A stretch of DNA of 64,000 nt, taken from positions 248,001 to 312,000 of the forward strand of contig NZ_JAATOD010000002.1 in assembly GCF_014229645.1 (NCBI RefSeq), read 5' to 3'. Positions 1 through 8,340 of this stretch are shown piece by piece (the stretch's first letter is position 1; each line of letters starts with the position of its first letter). A program made the translations under genes and the position numbers. This DNA comes from Listeria swaminathanii (lineage in GTDB: Bacteria; Bacillota; Bacilli; Lactobacillales; Listeriaceae). The notes below the pieces were generated by a model. It was not told the origin of the DNA. It did not search any database and was given only the letters and a program-made list of their open reading frames with translations.

Positions 1-920
1 TCTTGCCAAATGCTAGAACTATTTCCAGTAATAGTAGACCGATCTGCTGGATTGAAAGAAGGACGTTGACTGATAGCTAAAATTTCACCGGTTTTTGGAT
101 TGGCTACAACTGCCATCATATTTTTCGGTTTATATTTTGCGTCTACAGTTGTCATCGTGTCTTCTAAAAAGGTTTGAATTTTTTTATCGAGCGTAAGGGT
201 GATGTCTTTTCCGTCTTTTGCTTCTGTTACTTTATTTTTAGAATTAGGTAAAATATAACCCATTCTGTCTGTGCTATAGTCAACTTTACCGTTTTTGCCT
301 GTTAAAATATCATTATAACGGGATTCAATTCCCATTTTACCTTCTAAAACAGTTGTGTTCTTTTCTTCTTCTTGTTGTGCAAAACCGATTAATTGTGTCG
401 CAAATGTTCCATTAGGATAGAATCGTTCTGATTGGCGAGTAAATTCAATGCCCGGTAGTTTTTCTTTATCAATCGCTGCTTTTGTTTCTGTAGAGATTTT
501 TTTACCAGCCGAACCGAACTCGACTTGATATTTTCCTTTTTCTTGGAGTTTGTCTAAAATGTCAGATTCGTCCATCGGAATATATTTGGCAAGCACTCGC
601 GCTGTTTTTTCTTCGTCAACTACACGCATTGGATTTTTCGTTGTTTTGGAAAGTTTATCGCTAACAACCGCTGCAATCGTGTAAGAAGCCGTATCCTCTG
701 CTAACACTTCTCCTTTTCGATCTAAAATGGAGCCGCGTTTTGCTTCGAGAACACTGCTTTTTAAATGTTGTTTAGATGCTTTTGCTGCAAGTGGAACTCC
801 ATTTGCTTCTCCCGTAATTTGCAAATAAAGAAAACGGCCAGAAACCAAGAGAAAGAGAATCGTGAAAAAGATAAAAAGTACAAGAGCTCCCCTTCTCATG
901 TTACCTATACGCCGTTTCAT
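1..920 (-). CDS. pbpB: Penicillin-binding protein 2B, class B transpeptidase (partial, N-terminal part)
   Basis: The ORF starts at 920 and runs off the left edge, giving about 306 residues. It opens with a short cytoplasmic MKRRIGNMRRG stretch and one membrane anchor, followed by a PBP dimerisation region that includes RGSILDRKG and later the GKDITLTLDKKIQ and NPKTGEILA stretches that precede the transpeptidase domain. The catalytic SxxK lies outside the window. Its ATG overlaps the ftsL stop by 3 bp, which suggests translational coupling. PBP2B is the septal monofunctional transpeptidase and works with FtsL, DivIB, DivIC and FtsW. Gene order mraZ-rsmH-ftsL-pbpB supports the name. Confidence 0.95.
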   Translation of the reverse strand, partial: MKRRIGNMRRGALVLFIFFTILFLLVSGRFLYLQITGEANGVPLAAKASKQHLKSSVLEAKRGSILDRKGEVLAEDTASYTIAAVVSDKLSKTTKNPMRVVDEEKTARVLAKYIPMDESDILDKLQEKGKYQVEFGSAGKKISTETKAAIDKEKLPGIEFTRQSERFYPNGTFATQLIGFAQQEEEKNTTVLEGKMGIESRYNDILTGKNGKVDYSTDRMGYILPNSKNKVTEAKDGKDITLTLDKKIQTFLEDTMTTVDAKYKPKNMMAVVANPKTGEILAISQRPSFNPADRSTITGNSSSIWQ

Positions 921-1279
921 TGACCATCTACCACTTTCACATTATCGCCATCAAGTTTTAGCCCTTTTTCTTTAGCGATTTTTAAAATACGTTCATATCT
1001 CCCTAAATCTTTTACTTCTACTTTTAAGTCTTCATTTGATTTTTGCTGGTCGAGAATTTTGGTTTCTTTTGTTTGAATTTCTTGGTTTACTGTGTAAATT
1101 TGAGCTTGTACACTAATTATACGAAAAGCAACAACTAAAACAATCGCAAGCGCAATCGTGATGATTAGTTTTTCTCCCAGTGTCATTTGGCCACGTTTTA
1201 GGATTTGTTTTTTTGGCTGTTCCGCTTCTCTATGTACTCTATTTGGCTCGAGATTCGATTTATAGGCGACATTGCTCAC
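917..1279 (-). CDS. ftsL: Cell division protein FtsL
   Basis: This 120-residue bitopic protein has a basic cytoplasmic N-terminus, one membrane segment at about 36-56 (LIITIALAIVLVVAF) and an extracytoplasmic coiled-coil region rich in K, E and Q (about 60-110). That is the usual FtsL layout. The start is GTG at 1279 with AGGAG 10 nt upstream; an ATG two bases further upstream is followed at once by TGA and cannot be used. It sits between rsmH (16 bp gap) and pbpB (overlap). FtsL is an unstable divisome protein that joins DivIC/DivIB at the septum. The sequence is poorly conserved in general, so the call rests on size, topology and position. Confidence 0.92.
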   Translation of the reverse strand: MSNVAYKSNLEPNRVHREAEQPKKQILKRGQMTLGEKLIITIALAIVLVVAFRIISVQAQIYTVNQEIQTKETKILDQQKSNEDLKVEVKDLGRYERILKIAKEKGLKLDGDNVKVVDGQ

Positions 1280-1295
1280 ATTTTTTCAACTCCTG

Positions 1296-2234
1296 CTATT
1301 TGATAATTTTTTCGATAACGCGTAATTTTGCTGAACGCGCTCGGTTATTTTGCTCCAGTTCCTCTTCACTTGGTACGATTGGTTTTCTTGTAGCAAGTTT
1401 GAAATCTGGTTTATATTCATCTGGAATGACTGGAAGGCCTGGTGGTAAATCGGGTCCTTTTGTCGCTTCTTGGAATAATTGCTTTGTTATACGGTCTTCT
1501 AGTGAATGGAACGTAATTACGCTAATTCTGCCGCCTGGTTTTATTAAAGTTAAAGCTTTTTCAAGTGAATCTTCCACCGCACCTAATTCATCATTAACTG
1601 CAATTCGGATTGCTTGAAAAGTTCGTTTCCCTGGATGTCCGCCTTTTCTTCTTGCTGGCGCCGGGATGGCTGTTTTGATGATATCTACTAGTTCGCCGGT
1701 TGTTTCGATTGGTTTTACTTCACGGCGACGTTCAATTTCGCGAGCAATTTGTTTCGAGAATTTTTCTTCACCATACTGAAAAAATATACGGATTAAATCT
1801 TGGTAAGACCATTCGTTGACAATGATTTTCGCTGTCAGTTCTTGTTCTTGATCCATTCGCATATCAAGTGCAGCATCTTGGTGATAACTAAATCCACGTT
1901 CTCGTTCGTCTAATTGAGGGGAAGAAACACCTAAATCATATAAAATCCCATCAACCGCTTCAATTCCGCGTTCGTTCAATGCTTCTTTCATATCGCGAAA
2001 ATTGGCTTTAATAAAAGTCACTTTATCGCTATAATCTGCTAGTTTAATTTCTGCATTATCAATTGCTGTTTGATCTTGGTCAAAAGCAAATAAATGCCCT
2101 TTTTCATTAAGCTTATTTAGTAAATACTCTGAGTGACCTGCGCCGCCAAGTGTTGCATCGACATAGATTCCGTCTGGTTTTACTTCAAGCATATCGACTG
2201 TTTCATGTAGTAATACGGTTTCGTGCTTAAACAT
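1296..2234 (-). CDS. rsmH: 16S rRNA (cytosine1402-N4)-methyltransferase RsmH
   Basis: It methylates N4 of C1402 in the 16S rRNA decoding centre using S-adenosylmethionine. The SAM-binding [10 protein letters not shown] motif is at about residues 31-40, with the IRIAVNDEL and ISFHSLED-type ([10 protein letters not shown]) motifs in the C-terminal half. The start is ATG 2234, [11 protein letters not shown], preceded by AAGGAGGG; a longer reading frame upstream would overlap mraZ and lacks a ribosome site. It gives 312 residues, the normal length. It lies 13 bp downstream of mraZ in the dcw operon. Confidence 0.97.
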   Translation of the reverse strand: MFKHETVLLHETVDMLEVKPDGIYVDATLGGAGHSEYLLNKLNEKGHLFAFDQDQTAIDNAEIKLADYSDKVTFIKANFRDMKEALNERGIEAVDGILYDLGVSSPQLDERERGFSYHQDAALDMRMDQEQELTAKIIVNEWSYQDLIRIFFQYGEEKFSKQIAREIERRREVKPIETTGELVDIIKTAIPAPARRKGGHPGKRTFQAIRIAVNDELGAVEDSLEKALTLIKPGGRISVITFHSLEDRITKQLFQEATKGPDLPPGLPVIPDEYKPDFKLATRKPIVPSEEELEQNNRARSAKLRVIEKIIK

Positions 2235-2247
2235 GCAATTTCCCTCC

Positions 2248-2679
2248 TTAAATATCGAAGCCAATCATATTTTCGGCTAAATCAGCAAAAGATTCTTCTG
2301 CCTCGTTAAAGACATCGTCCCACTCTGATTTACTCCAAATTTCAATACGACTTGAAACCCCAATAATAACTGTTTCTTTTTCCAAATCCGCATACTGTAG
2401 TAAGTTGGATGGAATATTAATCCGACCTTGTTTGTCTAGTTCACATTCAGACGCACCGGAAAAGAAGAAACGTGTAAAGGAACGAGCATCTTTCTTAGTA
2501 AGTGGTAAGGTTTGGAGCTTTTCTTCAAGCTTTTTCCATTCCTCTTGTGGATAAGCAAATAAACACTTATCAAGTCCTCGGGTTATAACAAAATTATCCC
2601 CCAAAAGCTCACGGAATTTAGCTGGCACAATTAATCTGCCCTTTATATCGATGTTATGTTGATATTCTCCCATGAACAT
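2248..2679 (-). CDS. mraZ: Transcriptional regulator MraZ
   Basis: This is a 143-residue protein with two AbrB/SpoVT-like swapped-hairpin repeats. The first contains [13 protein letters not shown] (about 11-23) and the second [12 protein letters not shown] (about 82-93). MraZ forms rings and binds tandem GTGG-type boxes upstream of its own gene to control the dcw cluster. It is the first gene of the minus-strand operon mraZ-rsmH-ftsL-pbpB, and candidate boxes lie just upstream at 2705-2729. The start ATG 2679 follows a GTGGGTGAAG ribosome site; a second in-frame ATG two codons on is also possible. Confidence 0.96.
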   Translation of the reverse strand: MFMGEYQHNIDIKGRLIVPAKFRELLGDNFVITRGLDKCLFAYPQEEWKKLEEKLQTLPLTKKDARSFTRFFFSGASECELDKQGRINIPSNLLQYADLEKETVIIGVSSRIEIWSKSEWDDVFNEAEESFADLAENMIGFDI

Positions 2680-2704
2680 TAGACTTCACCCACTTTCATA
2701 CATA

Positions 2705-2729
2705 CCACTTTACCACATCTCCCCACTTC
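2705..2729 (-). promoter_or_regulatory. Candidate MraZ operator (three GTGG boxes)
   Basis: Read on the minus strand, the segment contains GAAGTGG, GATGTGG and AAAGTGG. The first two are spaced 10 bp start to start and the third 8 bp further on. MraZ in other bacteria binds tandem AAAGTGG-type boxes with about 10 bp periodicity upstream of mraZ. The position, 26-50 bp before the mraZ start, fits autoregulation. Assignment is by pattern and location only. Confidence 0.6.
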
Positions 2730-2841
2730 GCACCACCCAAAACCTAAAAAAGTGCAAAAAAAAATCATTCCAGTTAAAGCACAGAATGATAAAACCCTTA
2801 TTTAAAGCCATTTACAGCTATTTTCATTTGTGAAAAACAAT

Positions 2842-2868
2842 GTGGGGCTCGGTGGAGGGATTCCCCAC
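2842..2868 (-). terminator. Possible terminator between the MFS gene and mraZ
   Basis: On the minus strand GTGGGG pairs with CCCCAC across a 15 nt loop and is followed by ATTGTTTTT. It lies just after the stop of the MFS gene and would separate it from the dcw operon. The stem is short, so this is only moderately supported. GTGG repeats on the plus strand here could instead be further MraZ boxes. Confidence 0.4.
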
Positions 2869-2881
2869 TTTCACCCCAAAA

Positions 2882-4129
2882 TCATTTTGCCAATACTTTT
2901 TCCCAGCCTGATTTTAATGCCGCCGCTGAGAAAACGATACTTAAAATTCCAAGTAAAACGGTAAAAGCACCCATACCATATTTGCCAATAAATGGCGCGA
3001 ATACTAAACTTACTGAACCAACCATCTTCCCAATTTGGAAAATGATGCCATTAAGCGCCATATAGGCTCCGCGTCTATCATCATCCACAATCGCAGCTAA
3101 GATTGTTTGGCGCGTTGGCACGTAAAGCAATTCGCCAACCGAAAGTATCACTGTCGCAAGGAGCAACACCGTCAAACTATTCGCGAAGGCACAAACAGCA
3201 AAACCAGCCGCAAATAAAGTGAACCCTACATACATAATCGGTTGCTGCGCCCGTTTAGTTACGAACCTTGCAATCGGCACAGTGAAAAGCACGATAAAAA
3301 GGGTATTCACAGCTGTTAGCACACTCACAATTTGCACACCATTTAAAGAAACATTTCCAAGTGGACCTAAATGCACAAGTAAGGCCTGAACATCCTCCGC
3401 TAAACGAACCGAAATGTAATTGCTCCGCTGAAACTCAATCGACATAATTGCAATTCCACCGATTGTATATAGAAGAAAACGATAATCATGCAACACTTGC
3501 CCATAGTTTTTCAGCATCGCCATGACGCCATATGTCCCTTTTTCAGGGATCACTTTTTGTTGCAACGTCTCTGAAATGAAGGTGATTGTCAACCACGCCG
3601 TGACAAAAGACATGATAAAGAGTGCGACGAGCAACGGGAACAGGTAATCAACAAAAAACCAACCACCAACAATAATCCCAATCATTATCGATAAATTATT
3701 CGCCCAGTAACTAACCGAATACATAAACGAACGATTCTCTGGTGTGCTTACATCAATCAACATCGCCTCTCCCGCCGGATTAATTAAGCCTTGCGCCACG
3801 CCAATAATAAGTAGCATTACAAAAGTTGCCCACGGGGAATGAAAGAACGGTGAATTACACAACACCATCCCAAGAAACGCAAACACTTTCAGCAATTCTC
3901 CAGCAACCATTAATTTCTTACGACCGATAATATCCGCCAAATGCCCACCGTACATACCTGCAAGAAATTGCGCCAAAACATTAATCATCAAAAGAATTCC
4001 CGCCACACTACTATTAATTTCCATTGAAAAATAAATTGCCATAAAAGGAAAAATCATCGAACCAATCACTTTACTCAAAAACTGAATTAATATCCGCGCA
4101 CGAATATTCGGATGTAACTCTCTAAACAT
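2882..4129 (-). CDS. Major facilitator superfamily transporter (efflux type)
   Basis: This is a 415-residue polytopic protein with about 12 hydrophobic segments. The MFS motif A is recognisable as GGHLADIIGRKKLM after the second segment, and a central loop separates two six-helix halves. I chose ATG 4129 (MFRELHPNIRARILIQ) because GGAGGAG precedes it; the longer frame upstream has no ribosome site. It is divergently transcribed from an SgrR-like regulator, an arrangement reminiscent of sgrR beside the sugar exporter gene setA in enterics. The substrate is unknown; sugar or drug export are both possible. Confidence 0.85.
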   Translation of the reverse strand: MFRELHPNIRARILIQFLSKVIGSMIFPFMAIYFSMEINSSVAGILLMINVLAQFLAGMYGGHLADIIGRKKLMVAGELLKVFAFLGMVLCNSPFFHSPWATFVMLLIIGVAQGLINPAGEAMLIDVSTPENRSFMYSVSYWANNLSIMIGIIVGGWFFVDYLFPLLVALFIMSFVTAWLTITFISETLQQKVIPEKGTYGVMAMLKNYGQVLHDYRFLLYTIGGIAIMSIEFQRSNYISVRLAEDVQALLVHLGPLGNVSLNGVQIVSVLTAVNTLFIVLFTVPIARFVTKRAQQPIMYVGFTLFAAGFAVCAFANSLTVLLLATVILSVGELLYVPTRQTILAAIVDDDRRGAYMALNGIIFQIGKMVGSVSLVFAPFIGKYGMGAFTVLLGILSIVFSAAALKSGWEKVLAK

Positions 4130-4170
4130 GACATCTCCTCCATTTGCAATTTTTCTGACTTCTCTGTTAG

Positions 4171-4230
4171 TATAAAAGGGATACAGAAATATAAAAAGGG
4201 TATTCATTAGCATAAATTGTCCCCTTTTAG
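4171..4230. promoter_or_regulatory. Repeated TATAAAAGGG boxes in the MFS / SgrR-like divergent region
   Basis: TATAAAAGGGATA (4171-4183) and TATAAAAAGGGTAT (4190-4203) are direct repeats about 19 bp apart, and CCCCTTTTAG (4221-4230) is a partial inverted copy. They sit between the divergent starts at 4129 and 4245. A regulator encoded next door commonly binds such a region, so they are candidate operator half-sites. No experimental motif is known to me for this regulator. Confidence 0.45.
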
Positions 4231-4244
4231 AATGGAGCTGTATG

Positions 4245-6017
4245 ATGGATAAAGATTATTTCACGATGCGGGCCTATCTATATAGCATCGCCGCTGATTT
4301 AGACGTCCCTTTCAAATTAAGTGATCTCGCAGACATTTGGTTTTGTACGACGAAAAATGCCAAACGCAAATTGCAACAATATCAAACAAAAGAAATGCTC
4401 ACCTATCTTCCCGGGCTTGGTCGTGGAAATGTTTCGCGAATTATTTTTCCTAAGCCACTAGAAGACGAAGTGCTGGAAGTTTTGGAACAAAGTCTAGCAG
4501 AAGATGCATTTAGCGATATTTTATTTTTACTACAACTAGCCATTCCGAAAAGTTGGTTTACAGGTATCTCCACCGAAATTCAACAAATGTTCGGCTTACA
4601 AGTAACAGAAAATCAACAAGAAATTCTCCGCTCAATCGTTCGCCGCAAACTCACCACCTTAGATCCGCTTAAAACCTCTGTGTCTATGGAAGCTTTTCTC
4701 ATTACTCAAATTAGTGATTCACTCGTCAAATATGATGAAACCAAAAAACAGATTATGCCTCATATTGCCCACCATTGGACCGTTTCAGATGACTTTACAG
4801 AATGGACATTTTATTTACGAAAAGGTATTTTATTTCACCATGGACGGATGCTTGATAGCGAAGATGTGAAGTTCAGTTTGCTTCGTTCTATGCAAACAAA
4901 ATCCGTTTCCGCTTGGCAATTACAAGATATTAAAACCATCCAATGCCTAAATAAATTCACCCTGTCTATTCGGTTAAAAAAAGCCGACCCGTTTTTCATT
5001 CGCTATTTATCAACTGCAAATATGGCTATCTTACCGCGCGACGTTATTTTTGATGAATATAAATGGATTTCCACTGGGCCGTTTCGCGTAGTGGAGCGTA
5101 ATGATGAACGTTTTGTTTTAGAAGCATTTGATGGTTATTTTTTAGAGCGACCTATTCTTGACCGCGTAGAATTTTGGACAGCTCAAACTGGAACAACTTT
5201 AAAAACCATCCCGATGCAGTTTACTTCTGTTGATTACGAGGAAAACACGGCCTATGTCGAACGTCGCAAACCTGGTGTAGGCGTTAATTTCCTTTGTTTT
5301 AATACTCATCGAAACGGCGTCCCGCAACATCCGGCATTTCGCGAAGCAATCTATCACCTCATAGATTGTCAAAAAGCCAGCGAGCAAGGTTTCGAAAATT
5401 ATGGCACAGTGGCTTCCAACTACTATCCCGAAAAATCCATTCCTCCTAAAAAGCACCCTGAAAAAATCGCTACTTTATTAAAAGAAGCAAATTACCAAGG
5501 GGAAAAAGTGAGTTTTGGAACAACCCATCATCCCTCTGCCATAAACGAAGCCAAGTGGATTCGTGACCAAGCGCTGCAATTCGGAATTCACCTAGAACAA
5601 CGAATCATCACCCATCACGAAGCTTCTTATTCTAAAGTTCCCGAAGAAGAAACTGATTTTATGATGATGGGCGAAATTCCAGCTTCCGATGATGAAATTG
5701 CTTATTTAGATTTCCTAAACAATCCGTATCTTTTACCACAACAACTTTTCAACCAAAGCATTATTACTGAACTCACGAAAAAACTAGATGCATTTAAAGC
5801 AGAAAAAGACGCCTCCAAAAGAGACGCCTTACAAACTGAAATTGATCGCTGGCTGACAGACAATCATTATTTAATTTATTTGCACCACCCAGAGAAAAGC
5901 CAATCGCTTCACTCAATGATGAAAGGAATTGCTGAAAATCCATACGGCTATTTTGATTTAAGTAAGGTTTGGATTGAAACGAACCCACTTAAAAACGTAA
6001 AACCAGACTATAAATAA
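4245..6017 (+). CDS. SgrR-like transcriptional regulator: N-terminal HTH fused to a solute-binding-protein domain
   Basis: The 590-residue protein has an N-terminal winged-helix-like region (about 1-110; DLADIWFCTTKNAKRKLQQY looks like the recognition segment). It continues into a family 5 (oligopeptide/nickel-type) solute-binding domain: LTTLDPLKTS, WTFYLRKGILFHHGRMLDSEDVKFSL and FRVVERNDERFVLEAFDGYF are typical. There is no signal peptide, so the binding domain is probably cytoplasmic and senses a ligand, as in enteric SgrR (glucose-phosphate stress). ATG 4245 is preferred over ATG 4242 because GGAG is only 4 nt from the first. Its 3' end overlaps the convergent gene at 5989 by 29 bp. The ligand is unknown. 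Confidence 0.8.
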   Translation: MDKDYFTMRAYLYSIAADLDVPFKLSDLADIWFCTTKNAKRKLQQYQTKEMLTYLPGLGRGNVSRIIFPKPLEDEVLEVLEQSLAEDAFSDILFLLQLAIPKSWFTGISTEIQQMFGLQVTENQQEILRSIVRRKLTTLDPLKTSVSMEAFLITQISDSLVKYDETKKQIMPHIAHHWTVSDDFTEWTFYLRKGILFHHGRMLDSEDVKFSLLRSMQTKSVSAWQLQDIKTIQCLNKFTLSIRLKKADPFFIRYLSTANMAILPRDVIFDEYKWISTGPFRVVERNDERFVLEAFDGYFLERPILDRVEFWTAQTGTTLKTIPMQFTSVDYEENTAYVERRKPGVGVNFLCFNTHRNGVPQHPAFREAIYHLIDCQKASEQGFENYGTVASNYYPEKSIPPKKHPEKIATLLKEANYQGEKVSFGTTHHPSAINEAKWIRDQALQFGIHLEQRIITHHEASYSKVPEEETDFMMMGEIPASDDEIAYLDFLNNPYLLPQQLFNQSIITELTKKLDAFKAEKDASKRDALQTEIDRWLTDNHYLIYLHHPEKSQSLHSMMKGIAENPYGYFDLSKVWIETNPLKNVKPDYK

Positions 6018-6375
6018 TGCCATAAAGATAAAGTGCTACGTATAGCAACGCGAAAATGAAGAAACATAGTCTCCAGTAGCCACGAAGAATTTTGCGGAAT
6101 TGGATTTCGCCTTCCTTTTTCGCAGCCATCACAACAATCGCAATACCTAAAATAAATAAAAATAGTAAAATATATAGTAAGAACGAGCGATTAAATAGCA
6201 CAATCATGAAAAAATGAACGGCGATAATCAAGAAAATAGTAGATAAGTCAGCGGCTAACATAATTCTCCGCTGGCTTTTCTTTATTTTAATACTGGAAAA
6301 AAACATCGTAAAAATAAATACCACCACTGGTAAAATAATAATAATTGCTGTTGAATTAGTTAACCAATCAAACAT
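5989..6375 (-). CDS. DUF3397-like small membrane protein
   Basis: The 128-residue protein has four hydrophobic segments (about 9-27, 41-60, 65-84, 101-122) separated by short basic loops such as KIKKSQRRI. It resembles the DUF3397 membrane proteins of Listeria and Bacillus, for which I know no function. Its ATG overlaps the panE stop by 8 bp, so it is the last gene of a panE operon. Its own 3' end runs 29 bp into the convergent SgrR-like gene. Confidence 0.7.
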   Translation of the reverse strand: MFDWLTNSTAIIIILPVVVFIFTMFFSSIKIKKSQRRIMLAADLSTIFLIIAVHFFMIVLFNRSFLLYILLFLFILGIAIVVMAAKKEGEIQFRKILRGYWRLCFFIFALLYVALYLYGIIYSLVLRF

Positions 6376-7261
6376 TATGTTCTCCTTCCAACCCTTTAAT
6401 TAGATGATATAGCGAGCGAAGCGTAGGAAGTGACTCCCCTTTTTCTAGTAGCGGCAGCACGATTCCATCAATTTCTGTCATTCGATTATTCATTCGATCA
6501 AGCGCCATCGAAGAAAAATTAGTTGCAGTCACTTGGCAAATTGCCTCCACTTTCTCTAAAGCATTTTCTACGGGTAAAACCGTTTGAATTTCTTTCACAA
6601 TAGTTTTTAACAGCGTATGCCATTCCTCATTTTCTAACAGTTTCCCGTTCGGCACTTGAAGGACGGCTGTCAGTGGATTAATCACTGCGTTAACAAATAA
6701 TTTCTCTTGGATAATTTCTAGGTAACTATCGTGCTTTTCAATCGGGAAATCCGGATTAGCTTGCAGTAATTTTGCTAAATCGGTATTAAGTTCCCCTTGA
6801 TAAACACTATACTTTGTCCGACCATGCCCACGCCAAACGACTGTCGTATCGTCTTCTCGGCCAGCACCATGCTCACTAATCCCTAGCAAAATAGTTCGCT
6901 TATCACCAAGTAGCGATAAACTATCTAAATGAGCTGCTCCGTTTTGAATGAACAATAGTGGCACTGTTTCAGGTAATTGCTGTAAAACGGGTAAAACTGT
7001 TTTTAAGGAATATTGTTTAACGGCCACAATTAATAACTGCTGTTCCGACAATTGGACAGTATCTGTTATTTCCGCTGCCTTTATATGTATATTTTTTAGT
7101 TCGGAATTATCTTTTAAAGAAAGCCCTTCTTGATTTAATAGCGTACTTTGTTCTTTTCTTCGTGTAAAAAGGGTGAGCTCTGATGTCGCGGCAAAATTAG
7201 CTGCGTATAAAAGCCCCATCGCTCCCGCTCCAATAATTCCGACCTTTAGTTGGTTCGCCAT
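6368..7261 (-). CDS. panE: 2-dehydropantoate 2-reductase (ketopantoate reductase)
   Basis: It reduces 2-dehydropantoate to pantoate with NADPH in pantothenate/CoA synthesis. The N-terminal dinucleotide motif GIIGAGAMGLLYA is at about residues 8-20, and KLFVNAVINPLTA in the C-terminal half carries the conserved catalytic-lysine-type segment. ATG 7261 (MANQLKVGIIGAG) is chosen because it follows GGAG by 9 nt and starts the Rossmann fold immediately; longer frames extend into the rpmF terminators. It gives 297 residues, a normal length. The ketopantoate reductase family also includes hydroxyacid dehydrogenases, so the exact substrate is inferred. Confidence 0.85.
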   Translation of the reverse strand: MANQLKVGIIGAGAMGLLYAANFAATSELTLFTRRKEQSTLLNQEGLSLKDNSELKNIHIKAAEITDTVQLSEQQLLIVAVKQYSLKTVLPVLQQLPETVPLLFIQNGAAHLDSLSLLGDKRTILLGISEHGAGREDDTTVVWRGHGRTKYSVYQGELNTDLAKLLQANPDFPIEKHDSYLEIIQEKLFVNAVINPLTAVLQVPNGKLLENEEWHTLLKTIVKEIQTVLPVENALEKVEAICQVTATNFSSMALDRMNNRMTEIDGIVLPLLEKGESLPTLRSLYHLIKGLEGEHNV

Positions 7262-7340
7262 TTCCTTCAGCTCCATATTGGTTAATGCTTTTATTTTATC
7301 AGAAGTAGCGTTCGTTTGCACTTTTTGGCGTAAACAAAAA

Positions 7341-7369
7341 CCTCGAAAGACCCATGGCGTCTTTCGAGG
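7341..7369. terminator. Terminator downstream of rpmF
   Basis: An 11-bp perfect stem (CCTCGAAAGAC / GTCTTTCGAGG) with a short loop. On the minus strand it is followed by TTTTTGTTT. It ends the yceD-rpmF transcript just before panE. Confidence 0.85.
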
Positions 7370-7378
7370 TTCGTTTTC

Positions 7379-7400
7379 AACAAGTGAAACGTCACTTGTT
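7379..7400. repeat. Second hairpin in tandem after rpmF
   Basis: AACAAGTGA pairs with TCACTTGTT over a 4-nt loop, 10 bp after the rpmF stop and directly before the main terminator. It may help termination or protect the 3' end of the rpmF message. Confidence 0.6.
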
Positions 7401-7410
7401 TTTAACAATA

Positions 7411-7584
7411 TTAGCTGTTTGCTACATCTTTGCCATCATATTGTCCACATTCTGGACATACGTGATGGGAAAGTCTGTATTCGCCGCAATTCGAGCATTC
7501 GTTCATGCCCGGAAGTTGAAGTTTCACGTGAGTACGACGCTTACGCTTTTTGGCTTTTGAAGTTCTTCTAAAAGGTACTGCCAT
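7411..7584 (-). CDS. rpmF: 50S ribosomal protein L32
   Basis: This 57-residue protein begins [17 protein letters not shown], the classic basic N-terminus of L32. It then carries a zinc ribbon made of CSNC (about 30-33) and CPEC (about 43-46). Retention of all four cysteines makes it the zinc-binding form. It follows yceD, as in most bacteria, and a strong double hairpin ends the message. The start follows AAGGAGG. Confidence 0.98.
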   Translation of the reverse strand: MAVPFRRTSKAKKRKRRTHVKLQLPGMNECSNCGEYRLSHHVCPECGQYDGKDVANS

Positions 7585-7674
7585 TTCCTTACACCTCCTT
7601 GACGATAACTAAGTACTTGTATCGTTAATCTAAGAAAAATAAATTCCTTAATATATTCCAGCTTCACGGGGAGT

Positions 7675-8211
7675 TTAGTCTTCTTTTTTCTCATCGAAAA
7701 AATTGGCTAATCCCGCAAGACGAGGATCCACTTTTGGTTCTTTTGCTATTTGTTCTAGTAGATTGCCTTCTTCTGTTTTCATTTCCCATTCATTGCCTCG
7801 TGGAAGTTTACTCATATCGAGTGCATCTTCACTGAAAACTTGCATTGGAATTTCAACGAGTAAAAGTTCTTCTACTACAGGGGTTAAATCGACCATATCC
7901 TGTTCCATCACATGCCAAGATTCATCTAGAACTTGTTCTTTGGATTTCACAAAGGTTTCCGTCGCATGCACTTCATAAGGATAAACAACATCCTCAAGTG
8001 TACGAGCACATGGAAGTGTCCACTCGCCCTTCATTGTAAGGTTAGCGGTAACTTCTTCTGGGTGTACAATAAGTTCCCCAGTTACTTGTACGGGGCTTGC
8101 ATCACGAACGTCTATATTGTTCTCTTGAAAGAACTTTTTTAGGTCAGCTTTTTCATTAATCGTGAAGTTGCTGTCACGATATTTTTTCAATTGACTGATA
8201 GACCATTTCAT
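7675..8211 (-). CDS. yceD: YceD/DUF177 family protein (23S rRNA accumulation protein)
   Basis: The 178-residue protein begins MKWSISQLKKYRDSNF and contains the DUF177 core with GELIVHPEEVTANLTMKG and LPCARTLEDV. In E. coli and plants YceD homologues are needed for 23S rRNA accumulation; the mechanism is unclear. It is the upstream partner of rpmF, a very conserved pairing. A near-consensus promoter lies upstream at 8241-8269. Confidence 0.88.
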   Translation of the reverse strand: MKWSISQLKKYRDSNFTINEKADLKKFFQENNIDVRDASPVQVTGELIVHPEEVTANLTMKGEWTLPCARTLEDVVYPYEVHATETFVKSKEQVLDESWHVMEQDMVDLTPVVEELLLVEIPMQVFSEDALDMSKLPRGNEWEMKTEEGNLLEQIAKEPKVDPRLAGLANFFDEKKED

Positions 8212-8240
8212 CCTACATCACTCCAAGCGCAACACAAAAT

Positions 8241-8269
8241 ATTATAGCTTTTTTAAAGGCTTTTGTCAA
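8241..8269 (-). promoter_or_regulatory. Sigma-A promoter of yceD-rpmF
   Basis: On the minus strand TTGACA (8269-8264) and TATAAT (8246-8241) are separated by 17 bp, a perfect consensus. It reads into yceD and rpmF, consistent with high ribosomal protein expression. Confidence 0.9.
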
Positions 8270-8340
8270 TGGTTTTTCGGGGACCAAAACTACTGGCGGA
8301 AATTTATGCTAAAATAGATTATCTAAAGGAGGGAATCGAA

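Noticed and set aside
1180..1617. Plus-strand ORF inside rsmH and ftsL
   Set aside because: It lies opposite strong dcw genes, with no ribosome site or domain.
6017..6017. Possible frameshift or truncation at the end of the SgrR-like gene
   Set aside because: The binding domain reads to a normal end; the overlap with the convergent gene is a compact arrangement, not a broken gene.
7173..7571. Plus-strand ORF across panE and rpmF
   Set aside because: It is a shadow of rpmF and panE, crosses two terminator hairpins and resembles nothing.
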